From contig OY756960.1 in NCBI GenBank assembly GCA_963580455.1, positions 4,836,001 through 4,900,000 of the forward strand: a DNA stretch of 64,000 nt, written 5' to 3'. Each line of letters opens with the position of its first letter. Position 1 is the first letter of the stretch. This document shows, piece by piece, positions 9,628-21,514 of this stretch. The translations under genes were made by a program, and so were the position numbers. The notes under the pieces are model-generated. The model was not told the origin of the DNA, searched no databases, and saw only the letters and a program-made list of their open reading frames with translations. The stretch comes from Euonymus europaeus. Lineage: Eukaryota; Streptophyta; Magnoliopsida; Celastrales; Celastraceae.

Positions 9628-12018
9628 TTAAAGCGCCGCCATCACATTATCATTCATGGTGATTCCATAAGACGAGAGAAAGCGGTTGTCATCCGAAGCC
9701 AATTCGTTGTACACCACTGTCCCCACTCCGACATGACTTCTCTTTCTGATTTTGTGTTTCAAAGTGCGAATGCTATCAGTTGGTCTGGCTCCAATGCATC
9801 TCAGACTCAACTTCTTTGCTGAGGATGTTAAAACCATGTTGAGAGTTGAATGCTTCTCGACACTGTAACTTGCCAAATCTCGATCATTCTCGAGACATTT
9901 TCCAGCAAACACAAGACTCTGATACTTAACTGGGATTTTCAGCTTGTCGAAAATCATTTCCTTCACATTTCCAATGGTATTAGATGGCCAAACATCAATG
10001 GTTATGGTATTTCCACTCCAAGGTTTGACAAATAGCTGAAATGAATGAGGACGGATCTCCAAGGTCGACTTCTCATTGAGTTTGTAATAAGCCAAGGTCT
10101 TGCAATCCTCCAATTTTTTCCCCCAATAGCACAAATCGTGATTCATGACTGAGACATCAATCAGTTCCCCGATAATTGCTTTGACATTGCGAATAGTATT
10201 CAGAACCTCAACTTTGAGTTCCACAGTCTCCTTGTTTGGTACTCTCACAAAAATTGACAGCACATCTTTTGAGCGAAAGAATAGAGAGAATGTTGATTCA
10301 ATTTCCACGTCGTAGGATGCCAAAGTCCTATCATCTTCAAGCACTTCTCCATATCGAACAAGAACGAACTCGTCAGGTCGGTAACCCTCCATTGCCTGAA
10401 TTATGCATTTCACAGATTCGATAGTATCTTCCCACCTTGCCTCTACAGCAATGGTTTTCTGATGTGAAGGTATCTTGACGAATATTATCATAAAAACATC
10501 AGGAAGAACTAACTCGATGGTGGAGTTTTGCTCAGTACCATAATCAGGTAGTCTTTGGCCATCATGGAGCTTTTCGCCAGTGAAGAAAAACTCCTGGACA
10601 TTTGCAGAACTGCGTTCTTTTTCTTCAAGAAATGCTTTTAGATTGCCAATCGCCTCAGATCTCTCAAGTTCCAAAGCCACCGGTTTCTCGATCTTGCAGA
10701 CTATATCAATCTGTGATCAAACAAAAGGCATCATTCCAAAAATAGTACATCCATAATAAGTTCGACAAGAGTATGATTGAAATTCACTTTACGCAAAAAA
10801 CGGATGAAACTGCTCCTCATTTTTTGCATTTCCCAAGAAGGAAATGAATAGGCCAATTATAGAAATCAGAGGAAGAACTCCAAATTAATTACAGAGTGTT
10901 CTTTACCATGAAAGCATTTAGTGCAGTAAGAAAAAGAAAATTCATGCAGCGACGTCCTCCTGCACTGGAAAATGATTTCTAGTTTTACTCATATTGAATG
11001 AACTAACTTGATGAAACCATGTTCCAAGCTTGCAAACATTTCGAAGATAGAGAAAAAAGGATGCAGATTCAATGGAAATGCACTCGCTGACATTGCAAAT
11101 GTAGAACACAGATGCATAGCTCATTTCTAACGCCTTCCACAAGTAAGTTTACATAAAACTAATGATTTTTTACGACATAGAATACTGAAACAATAATCAA
11201 CCACATAATCATAACCAAATTGTCAATCAACCCACAAAGTCGATAGCGACATGGTTTCCTCTTTTGCTAGTGTTATATATAAACTAATTTTTGCCTAAAA
11301 TGCAAGGTGATAAGCAAACAGAGAAAGAGAACAAAAAGAGAATTAGATAACTAACAACAATTATATTATTTTCTTTAGAAAAAGGCTGTGCATCAATCGG
11401 TTTGCGCCCAAAAGAAGGCACTTGCAAAATAATATAAATCACTGGTTATATAGTTTGAGGACATTTACTATGCAGTTGCTCAAGTTTCTGCCACCTTCCT
11501 ATTTACAAAGGCAAATCCACCACACAATCTACGTTTTCAGTAAACTTCTACGATTCTTTGTATGTTTGGCATCATCATGATGGATATATATGGTGTAGCA
11601 ATCAAGGCTGATATATATGGCGACAGCAAAACACAATAAGTGAGATACACCATATCAATCATGATCTTAGGAGAAAAGGCAAGCATATCACGAAGACTTG
11701 ACCAGACAAACAAGAAGAAAAAGGGAGACTCTTTCTTTTCTTTCATTTTCTAGATCTATTCCATTTTTTCTCTGGTCCTACAGATTTCTCAGTGACCAAA
11801 CACTCAAAAAACCACAAAAAGAAAATGGCTTTCAAATGAATACAAACTGCATGTCATGATATCTACCACAAAAAAACTCTATATCGTGATAACAACAACA
11901 TAAACATCAAATCAAACAATCACATAAAGGTTCAAAAAAAAAAAAAAACCACCTCCATATCATCAGACCCCATGAAGGGTGTTGGTTCGTTTGCAGCAGC
12001 CTTGGATGATGCTTCCAT
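9628..12018 (-). CDS. Protein of five tandem ubiquitin-like domains
   Basis: Two exons: 12018-11953 (22 codons, starting MEASSKAAANEPTPF) and 10710-9628, joined in phase 0 by a GT-AG intron of about 1.24 kb; product 382 aa. Exon 2 is a string of diverged ubiquitin-like folds at about residues 23-92, 94-167, 173-245, 246-320 and 321-382. Each shows the ubiquitin pattern: a beta-hairpin, a helix with I..(V/L)K, then G(K/E)xL(E/D)D.(R/K)TLA.Y and a final ST(L/F).(L/I) strand. None ends in Gly-Gly, so the product is unlikely to be cleaved into conjugatable ubiquitin. A role as a scaffold or binding partner in the ubiquitin system is inference. The frame is intact while its neighbour at 14020-16344 is dead. 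The same 66-nt first exon in both shows tandem duplication. Confidence 0.85.
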
Positions 12019-12245
12019 GGTGATTTGATCCCCAATTCCCTAAATTTTGATATAAAAATGCAGTCAAAATGTAGCAGGACACAGATCAAGAAAAAAAAAC
12101 TAAAACGTGGAGCATTAAGAGGAGCTGAGACATGGAAAAAGACTGGTGCTTTAATTTACCTCTGCTTGAAGCTGTGATCAGAAATGTTAAAATGCCTTTG
12201 AATTCCTCAGCTCTGATAGTGACGATTGTGTTCTAGTGCAGTTGG

Positions 12246-12253
12246 TTTTTATA
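12246..12253 (-). promoter_or_regulatory. Candidate TATA box of the multi-UBL gene
   Basis: TATAAAAA on the minus strand, about 230 bp upstream of the ATG at 12018. A possible 5'-UTR intron lies between (donor GTAAAT at 12159, acceptor TTTAG ending at 12040), which would leave a short leader. Confidence 0.5.
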
Positions 12254-12266
12254 CTAGATTGTAGTG

Positions 12267-14019
12267 AATGACGTGTTGGTTGTTCTTCTTTCTAGAAACC
12301 ACATGTGTTTTGGTTGTCTCTGTGTAATTCATTTATTAAATAACCAATTAATTCCAAATTTTAATTTCTGGGTTGTTGTAATTTGTCCAGTTACAGAAAT
12401 ATTTTTCTGTATAATTGCTTTCTTCACAACTATAATTGAGCAGAACGAGGACTATCTTTGTAGTTATTCACATATGGGCAGTGAAACGGCTCTGATGAAT
12501 AAGGATCACAGGTGTCTGAGTGATTTTTCTCGTGATAATTTCTTTTATCCCTTCTTCATTATTACAATAGAGGAGTTTCCATTTTTTGTTTCAACTGATC
12601 TTTTAAATTCTTCTGGGTTTGGGTTTGACTGCATGCATGAGAAATGGTTCATGGCTAGAAGACGCCCTAGCTTGAATGGAGACAAGGGTTATAGAGCATA
12701 TCTGTAACAATATCGAACCCCAGGTGGGTTTTGCAGCATTGTTGTATTGGCAATGGTCAAGCCTGTTGTTCCACCCTTGTTGTATAAACCCTAACCTAAA
12801 CCCTAAATCCAAAGTTTCTGCTATGAATATAAAATTGCATGCACACAACGTTGGAGTCTCGACAATAAAAAAGATTTTCAGAATATACATTGATTAACAG
12901 GAGGAACAAATTGATGGAATGGAGTTTTTGAGTTTTGATCACAACAATCACTGAGATTGAACGAGCGTTTGAGCGAAACAGAAGCCGTAAACCTGAAGAA
13001 AAGACTGAAATACATTCACTTCACAGACCAGTTCTCCGACAGCGTTCCAAACGAAGACTTCATCAATGTAAAAGAGATGCTCAATAAATTCAAAATCATC
13101 ACAAATAACCAATATAAAATGGGAAAACAACTCTCGTCGTCTGCGAAACCTTCGACCTAAGTACACACCTATATCTTAAGACTGCCTAATCAGCTATAAT
13201 ACATCAGACCTATTCAATATTCAACCACGAGGAACTATTATCAGACACATAAAAATTCAACCTTAATGGTATGTAATCATCAACTAACAATTAAACCAAC
13301 TGCAATTGTAAGGCTATAAGTCTGAAAAATATCATTTAATTAGGGAGCATTATAATTCAAAAAAAAAAAACACAGACAACAAAATAATAGAAATTTTCCA
13401 CAAATAAACCCTACGTGCAGCAAGATCATTTCAGATATCAACTAATGAAAATATATGATAATAACTCCCAGACAAAACTCTATCTACCTCCAGAATAATG
13501 TTTCATCATCATATAGGTACTTTCCAGTACCTTGAGATACAGAGGAATATTAGTGACATTTTCATGTCCGGCTGTCCAGATAAAGAAGAAAATAAGTTAA
13601 ACTATGAGAACACTACATTGTACAATTGCCATTTAATTGGAATGTCCAAGATGCATTTAAGGCATCATGCGACCCACGAAACACGGAACCCTTTTAAGGA
13701 AGTAAGAAATAAAAATGGACCAAAGAGTTGATATATTACAACACTAATGTGCAAATAAAATCACATAAAGAAATCTTGCATGACAGATAGTTTAAACAAG
13801 AAAAGGAAAGGGCTAGTTTTATGCACATTCATGGTTCTTTCCCACAACATGCAAAGCAACTCAATGGCAATCTAAAATGAAGAAAAAGAAAAAAAGATGA
13901 AAATTTGTGACCTGTGCACAGCTTGCAACTTGCAACGCACTCAGCCCAGATAAGGAATCAGATGAAGGTGGATAATAATGTAGAATAACACCAATTAAAA
14001 CAAATGCACCTGCTCATCA
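12267..14019. other. Intergenic DNA between the two UBL copies
   Basis: No gene recognised. At about 12785-12805 there is a telomere-like stretch (AACCCTAACC then TAAACCCTAAA), the plant telo-box form, too short to be a relic telomere. A frame at 12957-13157 (LKKRLKYIHFTDQFSDSVPN) looks less random than its surroundings but matches nothing I know. The 95- to 147-codon frames on either strand at 12264-12890 overlap one another and show no motifs. Confidence 0.4.
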
Positions 14020-16344
14020 AACAAGAGGTTCCATAAGACAATGGCCTAAGCTCATCGTCCAATGCCAACTGGTTGTAAATGACTGTCTTCACTGTGAAAC
14101 CCATTTTCTGCTTGACAGTGTGGCCTTCAAATCACCAATGCTCTCTCTTTCGAAACCTCCAGTGTCAGTCAAACTCATCGTACACATCCCAAGCTCAGAG
14201 TGACATAGCAAAATTGAGAGTAGAGATGCTCCTCAAGCCCCGGCAAACACAAGAGACGGATACTTTTTAGGAATCATCACCTTCTGGGAAACCTTTTGCT
14301 TCACATTCTCAATGGTATCAAATGGAAAGACATCAATAATAATGGTGTTCTCTCTCCAAGGCTTGACAAATATCTGAAATGAAGGAGGTTGGATCTCCAG
14401 GGTTGATTCCACAAATATGTTAAAAAAAGCCAGGTCTTGCAGTTCTCAAGCTCTTTCCCCCAATGGCAGGCACACCTATCATGCTCCCGGTAATTCCTTT
14501 TATGTCACGGGCAGTAAACTGAGCTTTTGTTTCAAGTTTCACAGTCTCTTCGTTGGGTGCCTTCACAAAAATTGACAACACATCCTCTGGACAGAAAATT
14601 AAATAGAGGGTCAACTCATTTCTCATGTTGAGGGAGGCCAAAGTCCTATCATCTTCAAGCAGTTTGCCTCCATCATAGACAAGACTGAACTGATCAGGTC
14701 GGAAACCCTCCTTTGCATGAATCATGGACTTAAACATATTGGACTCTATCTTGAGCCCTTGCTTCCACACTGAATGTCTTTTGATTTGATGCTATCATGA
14801 CAAATATTTTCATTAGAACAACGTTTTGAACAATTAAATATTTAAATCGATAGGGGAGCTTTCATGAATACCACCATCAACTAGCCTCTGTCCATTACCG
14901 AGCCGATTTTCAGCAAAGAAGAACTCCTGAAGATTTTCAGCGATGCCTTCAATTTTACGTAAGCGTTTCTTGAGATTAACAATGGTCACAGATCTCTTAA
15001 CTCTGAAACCGACAGTTTTCAAAATCTCGAAGTATACATTTATCCGCAAACATATGGGAAGAATTACTCCCTAAAGAGTACTCACATTGAGCACCGTCAG
15101 AGCATGAAATTTTAATGAATCCAAAAACATAATTCCATTTATGCAAGCAATGGGGAAAAGTTCTCCTCTATTTTGCTTTCTCACGAAGCAAAGCAATATA
15201 TCATTTGCAGAAGAGAACTGTCCCTATAAATGCAGTCATGACAAAATTTTAGGAAGTAAGCCTGATCAGGAAACCATTTAATTCAGACAAGGATATCTTA
15301 TTATCTTATTAAATAAAAATGCCAAAAACAGCTACAATTCATAGTGTAAGACACAAGATATTTGAAAGTACACAGTTTCACATGCCTGCAGCAGATTAGC
15401 CTTTTGAAAATTTTGGGAATGGAGGAACAAAGGTGATGTGATTCTATTGAAATGCACTCACCTGTAAGATACTATGCAAAGTACAAACAGGTGACATGAT
15501 AAAAATACAACATCAAAATACAATAACAGGTTGCTAACAGCTTCCACACAAAAATATAACCCTAAAACAATAAATTTATTTGCCGAAGAATTTAAGGTAA
15601 ACAACTCCCGTGCGGGAGGACGGGATGTAACATGGGTCAGAAATCTTAACACAGCCAAAGTCCCTAAATATACCATAAATTCAAGTTTAGACAAAACCGT
15701 TTCCATTTAATGCAAATCGATGGAAAAATATTGAAAGACCAATCAGACCAATGACAAGCAAACTGCAGTTCCTTTACCCCGAACAGTCAGCCACATTTTC
15801 CCTTCTTTGCTCAATATACTAATTACTTTTTTCCCCTCTTTAAATGTAATGACTTAACAGAGGCAAGGAGGGGGATAACCTATATGATAACTAGTTTATG
15901 CAAAAAGATCCATTTCGGTTAAAAACGTCTCACTGGATTCTTTGATAAATACTAATGCAGGCTCAGCTTTCGGCCATAGAAAATAAAAATCAAATCCACC
16001 AGAAAATCAACGAGTCCAACAAAAATTATAGGACCAGTACACCATAAAAGGGAATTATCTTTCTTTTTTTCTTCTTCAGAATAACTAAAAGTCCACTAAA
16101 AACAGTTTGAAGATTTTCAAGTGAAACCAAAGGGATGTATAGCCTGTCAAGTTGTCATGATTCAGCCGCATGCATAGATTAAAAAAAATAAGACAGAAGA
16201 AGGTATCTTGATAACAGAATAATCATAACCACCAAGTTAAATAAATAAGAGAATAAAAAAAAAGAAAGAGAGATTTACTTCTTCATCGCTCGGATTGTTT
16301 GCTCTTGATGTGCGAAAAGGGTTTGCAGCTCCTGATGCTTCCAT
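14020..16344 (-). pseudogene. Decayed tandem paralogue of the multi-UBL gene
   Basis: Exon 1 (16344-16279) is again 66 nt and begins MEASGAANPF, with a good GTAAAT donor. Exon 2 starts at 15070 after TCTTTAG. UBL domain 1 is readable (VNLKKRLRKIEG, QEFFFAENRLGNGQRL) but ends at a stop at 14834. The frame then shifts into domain 2 (KEGFRPDQFSLVYDGGKLLE) and domain 3 (LSIFVKAPNEETVKLE), shifts again into domain 4 (QIFVKPWRENTIIIDV), and the final domain is in pieces down to about 14030 (YNQLALDDELRPLSYG). At least one stop and several frameshifts make it a pseudogene. It could still be transcribed, since the first exon and its splice donor are intact. Confidence 0.85.
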
Positions 16345-17239
16345 GAATTGAGCACAAAACCCTAATTCTCTCACAATTTTTAGGAGAAGTACGAGACAAG
16401 GAACTGAAGTGAAATGGAGTGAATGTAGACACGATTTATATGAAAAGGTCCGTCCTTTAGGCCAGTTAGGGTAACCTGAACACTCAACAAAACTGCGAAT
16501 TTGCAAAATTGGTAGAGTGAGAAATGGACAGCCCGAGTCAACAGTGGCAGTGACAGTGACATTTAGGTCCGTTTTTAGACCAGTTATTGTATTCATTTGT
16601 TGTCATAGGGACTAGTCTGTGCGGTTGATAATAGTATATCTGATAAAGTAAAAAGTAATATTTGATAATATATCAGTTTAAATATAAATTGTATAAATAT
16701 TCAATTAAATATACTCTTTTTTGTTTTTAGAGAGGATGATACCTCTGAAATTTATTAATAATTATATATAAATTCTCGTTATGCGCGTTTGTTTTGTTTC
16801 ATCATGTATATGCATTATGTATATACATTATTTTTTAATTTTTTATATTTTATGTTACGATTTTATTATGTATTTTATAAATAGATAACTTAATTTTTTT
16901 TATTATTTTTTTCTGTGATGTTAATGTTCCAACTATCTAAGGAGTTGTCATATCATATAATATATTATTAGTATGGTTATTTGAATTTTAATTAATTCGA
17001 ACAATATTTTTAATATTTTTTATATTCTCGTTTTTTTCATGTTAACTTGCTAATCTTTGTTGTTAATGTTAACTTTTAATTTATTAATATAATAGAAGGG
17101 TTTTTGACATTCTTTGTTTTTTAAAGAGACCACGCAGCATTTATTGTTTTTTTTTAAACTCATTCATCAGCTCTAGTCTCTATTCAATATCGTATTATGT
17201 TTATTAAATATTGGGTGTGAGCGAAATTGTATATTATAC
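16345..17239. other. AT-rich intergenic DNA
   Basis: The part nearest 16345 would be the promoter of the dead UBL copy. From about 16620 the sequence is extremely AT-rich, with T-runs and no coding or repeat structure that I can name. Confidence 0.4.
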
Positions 17240-17738
17240 CTGTGAGATATTTGTTCTGGTTGAGCCTCTCCTTTATGAAATCTGGATGTTGAAATTCAAA
17301 CTTATGTTGATTAATCGAAACTAAGTCCAAATTTGTTATCTCTTTTATCATCGTAGTGGGCAAGAAAATTATTTTCAGATATTCAGATATTGGATTAAAG
17401 TCCCCTCTATTTTCAACAACTCTGAAATTTGTGACTTGATATATCACTCCCTCTTTTAATATTGATTTGAACACTTCAATATGATTCTTGCGGATCAGAG
17501 CATGTATCACAGTATCTTGCACAATTATATATTTTGAATTTTAGTTTTTATTAAAGCATAAACATTATAAACCTTATATGTTGAATTATTTGCGTGCCTT
17601 TTCATCTAGGAGAATCATGTCCATGCTTATGAAATTTTTGGTCTTTATATTCACAGAATCCCACACCCTAATAAGCCTGACATATATATTCCAATTGATC
17701 TTGGTTTGATCAATTTCACATAAGTAGTTTTTCTTCAT
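17240..17738 (-). pseudogene. RPA1-like OB-fold fragment (replication protein A / DUF223 type)
   Basis: Two exons can be read on the minus strand. The first (17738-17597) starts ATG and carries INWNIYVRLIRVWDS and MDMILLDEK, the usual start of plant RPA1-like OB folds. The second (17515-17240) continues TVIHALIRKNHIEVFKSIL and VVENRGDFNPISEYLKI and ends at a GT donor. The phase needs a donor right after GATGAAAAGG, but the sequence there is CA, not GT, so splicing should fail. No downstream exons are seen. Plant genomes carry many such pieces, often linked to Helitrons; I see no Helitron ends here, so that origin is only a possibility. Confidence 0.65.
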
Positions 17739-18974
17739 GGTTTTCAATCAATTGATTTGTGTATGAAGTTATTTGTGTGTGTCAGATGTGTTGATATCCA
17801 ATTGTATGGTGTATTTATAGAGTTGTATTGGAAGACTTTTCATATAACGTTTTAAATGTTTGTTGACTAAATTAATTGTTTTAAAATTGAGTTTAGTATT
17901 TGGTGAATGGATGTACAACTTGATGTCTATAAAGAGGACTGATTTGTGAATGTGAATGAGTTGACTAAATTCATGTACTGATTGTATCATGGGAGAGCGC
18001 GGAAATAGGGAGATAGACTTCTCCCTTTTTTAAGAATAACCACATACACTTATTCCTTTCTTCTAAACAAACAAATACTTATTGTCATTGATGACATTTT
18101 TTTCCATTTATGAATTTGGTGTCATTATCTTCATTTATGAATTTGGTTTCATTTAATCTTTGATAGGCAGCGCCGAAATCATCAATTTATTGGAATTGAT
18201 GACATAAGTTTCATACACAAACAAATTCATTTAATTCTTAATTAATTCATTTAATAAATCAAAAATTTAACATGTCAATCATAATATGAACATGGCTGCT
18301 GATGTGGCATATCTAACATTCCACTAAACTTTCTCTCAGCTTTAGGTTTAAAGAATGGATAGTAACATAATTCAAAAAGAACGTACCAGCAAAGAACTAT
18401 AACACCAAAAACCAAAACCAAAACAATATGCGGAAAACCAAATAAAACTAAACTAGCCTTTGTAGCAAGGAAAAAGTCCAAAAACTAGCAGCCCCAAAAA
18501 AGCAAACTGCAAAACTACAGCCCACAAAAGATCTCAGCTGAGGAAAACAAACAACTGAAATGACCCACAAACTGAGCTCTTAATGAAGAAAACCTGCAGG
18601 AAGAAAAAGCTACCAAGAAGGGAACAAAACCAGCACCAAAAGGAGCACTACAAAGCAAAATCAACAGCAGAGATACAAAACAAAACAAGCCAGCCCAGCA
18701 CCAACGAGAAGCAAAATTAAACTGAAAAAGTCACCCAAGCAATCAAACATACCTGTATGTACAATGTATATACGTACCTTGCAGTGTCTCCATTTATGTA
18801 TCAAATCATATGATAGATTTAATATTATTTATGGTTGACAGAGAAAAAACAATTTAGAATCCACACGAGAAAAGACACTGGCTTTGGCTTTACCAAGCAC
18901 TGTTCTTGGCTCTCCAATCTCTCTCTATCCATACTTGCACTTTTGTCAATTGTATTGTTCTCATTTTGACATAA
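17739..18974. other. Intergenic DNA
   Basis: No gene recognised. At 18104-18150 the phrase CATTTATGAATTTGGT occurs twice. Read on the minus strand, 18770-18290 is rich in TTTTG/TTTGG words and resembles a LINE 3' UTR, but I see no RT, tail or target-site duplication, so I leave it unassigned. Confidence 0.35.
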
Positions 18975-19930
18975 GGGTTTCTAGTCTATCTCCAAATAGC
19001 AGAACAACGATGTTTCTGGGCGAGAGATGGATCTTCTAGTATCTCTTCTTAGGACTGGATGAGGTTTCTGTTATTGATCCTCCCCCACCTTCCATCCTAG
19101 ATGCCAAAACTGAGGTCCTGACTTTTCTGGAGCTCAAATTACTGGTCTTTCGGTCAATTATCTCAAGATCATGATCAGGTACGATCGTTATGTATATACT
19201 GTGTTCAATTATGGGCTTTTGCCTTGTGAATTTTTCAATTTGGTTACTCCTCTTTTGATGGACGTTAATCATTAATTAGTATGCTTGGTTTTTCGTTGGA
19301 TTTTGCTCTAATGTCAATATGTGCATTTTCTTGACTATAATCTTCCTGGTTTTGGTTTATTTTATTTTTTTGCTTTATGTTAATTATACTTCTATATCAT
19401 GATATTCGGGACTCCTTGTTTAGTTGCTTCTCAATTATAGCTTGTTCAACAAAGGGTTTGGTTCTATTCAATAACTTTGTAGAACCAAACCCTAATTTTG
19501 TCAATCCCTCATATTGAAGTAGCTCTCATTGTTTATGTTTCAATTCTGTGAGTTTGTCTTGTGAATTGAGTCTTGGAATTTCCATTTCCAAATGCATTAG
19601 ACAATGGCACTATATCATTTTCACTGTTTATTAGAAGTTTGTATTGTTTTGCTAGGTTTGGTGGCGGTTTTACTGCGTGTGCTTTGATTGCAGTATATTA
19701 GATTTATATTTCGACTTTGTGACACACTATCAAAGTGAATATGATAAAAGGTATCAAATCTATGATCTGTTATTTGTGTGATATGTAAAAGACAACACTT
19801 TTGGATCGTCTGTTGAATTTGATTATGATTTGGGTGGAGTAAGTTAGGTGCATGACCAACTAGTTGATTTCTAACATAACCACATATTACGATGAGCTCC
19901 AATATGATAATTGAGTATTTCATTTAGTAA
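18975..19930 (+). repeat. Array segment A1
   Basis: First of four related segments. Landmarks shared with A2 include GATCATGATCAGG(T/C)ACGATCG, TAGTATGCTTGGTTTTTCGT and CATGATATTCGGGACTC. Its start (GTCTATCTCCAAATAGCA, GAGAGATGGATC, TTTCTGTTATTGATCCTCC) also matches B1. No open frame is conserved between copies, so it looks non-coding. Confidence 0.65.
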
Positions 19931-19989
19931 GTATCTTTGTGATATTTTCTCCCAAGCCACATTTCCCTTCCTACTCTTCTTCTTTTGCG

Positions 19990-21210
19990 AATAATTTTAT
20001 TTCGAGTAAAGTGTACACAGTAAGACATGCTAGTCTCACTCTCCAATTAGCAAAATGATAACATTTCAGGGTGAGAGGTGGGTCCTCTTGGAGAAGTGTC
20101 CTTTTTAGGCCAGCTCTAGACAACGTTTCTGTTATTGATCCTCCACTCATTCCAAAGAAGCACAAACAAGAACCTAGCTTCTCTGGGTCAAATTACCGGT
20201 TTGTCGATTGCTTATGATAAACAACTTAGAACTATATATTGCACTTACGCATTCAATTATCCTCTTCTATATGATCAAGTATGTCCCTGTTATTTTCGAC
20301 AATCTTCTTGGATTTGGTTTATCGTAAATAATTTTCCTTCAAGTTAGTTTAGCTCTTACCCTTATTCCTTAGGGAGTTTGTTTTTGAATAGAAAAATTAT
20401 TCCTTAAGGCATCTATTTCATGAAATTTGGGACTTCTTGTCCTGCTGCTCTCAATTATGGCTTACCCAATCAAGAGTTTTTTTTTCAATTCTATAACTTA
20501 TATGCCTTCTTATGTATTTTATGAACTACAAATTTTGTGAATCCTTCTTGTGTTGATTTGTTCTCAAACTTTTTCTCAGTCGTAGAAAATTGACGAATAT
20601 ATACTAAAGTTGTTCTCATTGTCATGTTCCACTGTCAGTTTGTGTAGTAAATTGAACCTGGAATTTCAATTTTTGAATGCATTAGACAGCATTGTAAGAT
20701 CATTTGTTGATTGGATATTTTATTCGTATCGTTCAGTAATGGCTGGTGGTTGTTTTGCTGCTTGTGCTTTGATTGCAGTTGATTAGATTTTTATTGCAAC
20801 TCCATGATACAATATCAAAATGAATTTACTAGAAGTTATCAAATCTTTAATATGTTATTTATGCAAAGTTCCTATTTGAGAAGTTTGGCGGATTCCTTTC
20901 TTTTCTAGATTAAATCCTAAAAATGGATGCTTGTTTTGATGGCTCCTGCAGAAACACAAGCATGAAAATTGTTTAGAATTAATTGATCCATAAATATATT
21001 TGCACAGTTAAATAATGTTAATAAAAAATGGGTATGCAAAACAATAAAATTGTAAATTTTTAGATGACGCTTCTATTTGAAATTTAAGAGCCTGATTTTG
21101 TTACAAGAAAGTAAGACATTAAATTTCTTCCTACAACAGTTATTAGAAGGTATCACGATGATATGCTTTTGGTGGCTAAAATTACACTGGAGTTTTTAAG
21201 ATACTTGAAG
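19990..21210 (+). repeat. Array segment B1
   Basis: Shares with B2 the words GTGTACACAGTAAGA, GCTAGTCTCACTCTCCAATTA, AGAAGTTTGGCGGATTC, AGATGACGCTTCTAT and ACAAGAAAGTAAGACA, and shares its opening with A1. It is more distant from A1 than from B2, so an A-B unit seems to have been duplicated as a whole. Confidence 0.65.
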
Positions 21211-21514
21211 TTTTGAATCATCACTATCATTTATCTTTCTCAATTTTAATCAGGAATGAGAATTATACATTGTTCTTATGCATCCATGTGGTCAAGTTTG
21301 CCACATGTACTGTTAGCTTTTCCGTTAAGTTGACAGCTTGGAAACCAACGTCTGTAAAGTCTTTTGGTCGAGTCAGTTAATCAAGCTTTAGTATATAAGC
21401 TTGTGCATCGAGTCTGAAAATGAGTTTTTGATTGAAATGAAGATTTCTTCTTTCCAATTCCTTTCTCTATAAATCATCCCCATTTATGATAGGTCCAGGT
21501 TCAAATGAGGTTAT

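Noticed and set aside
12785..12806. Telomere-like repeat (AACCCTAACC, TAAACCCTAAA)
   Set aside because: Only about three degenerate units, in keeping with a telo-box or chance and not an interstitial telomere.
12264..12890. Open frames of 73-147 codons on both strands
   Set aside because: They overlap each other, have no recognisable domain, and lie in the promoter region of the UBL gene.
12957..13157. 67-codon plus-strand frame (LKKRLKYIHFTDQFSDSVPN)
   Set aside because: Composition looks protein-like, but there are no splice partners, homology that I can recall, or clear start, so it is not called as a gene.
18290..18770. Possible LINE 3' UTR on the minus strand
   Set aside because: Only the T/G-rich style suggests it; there is no RT, poly(A) tail or TSD.
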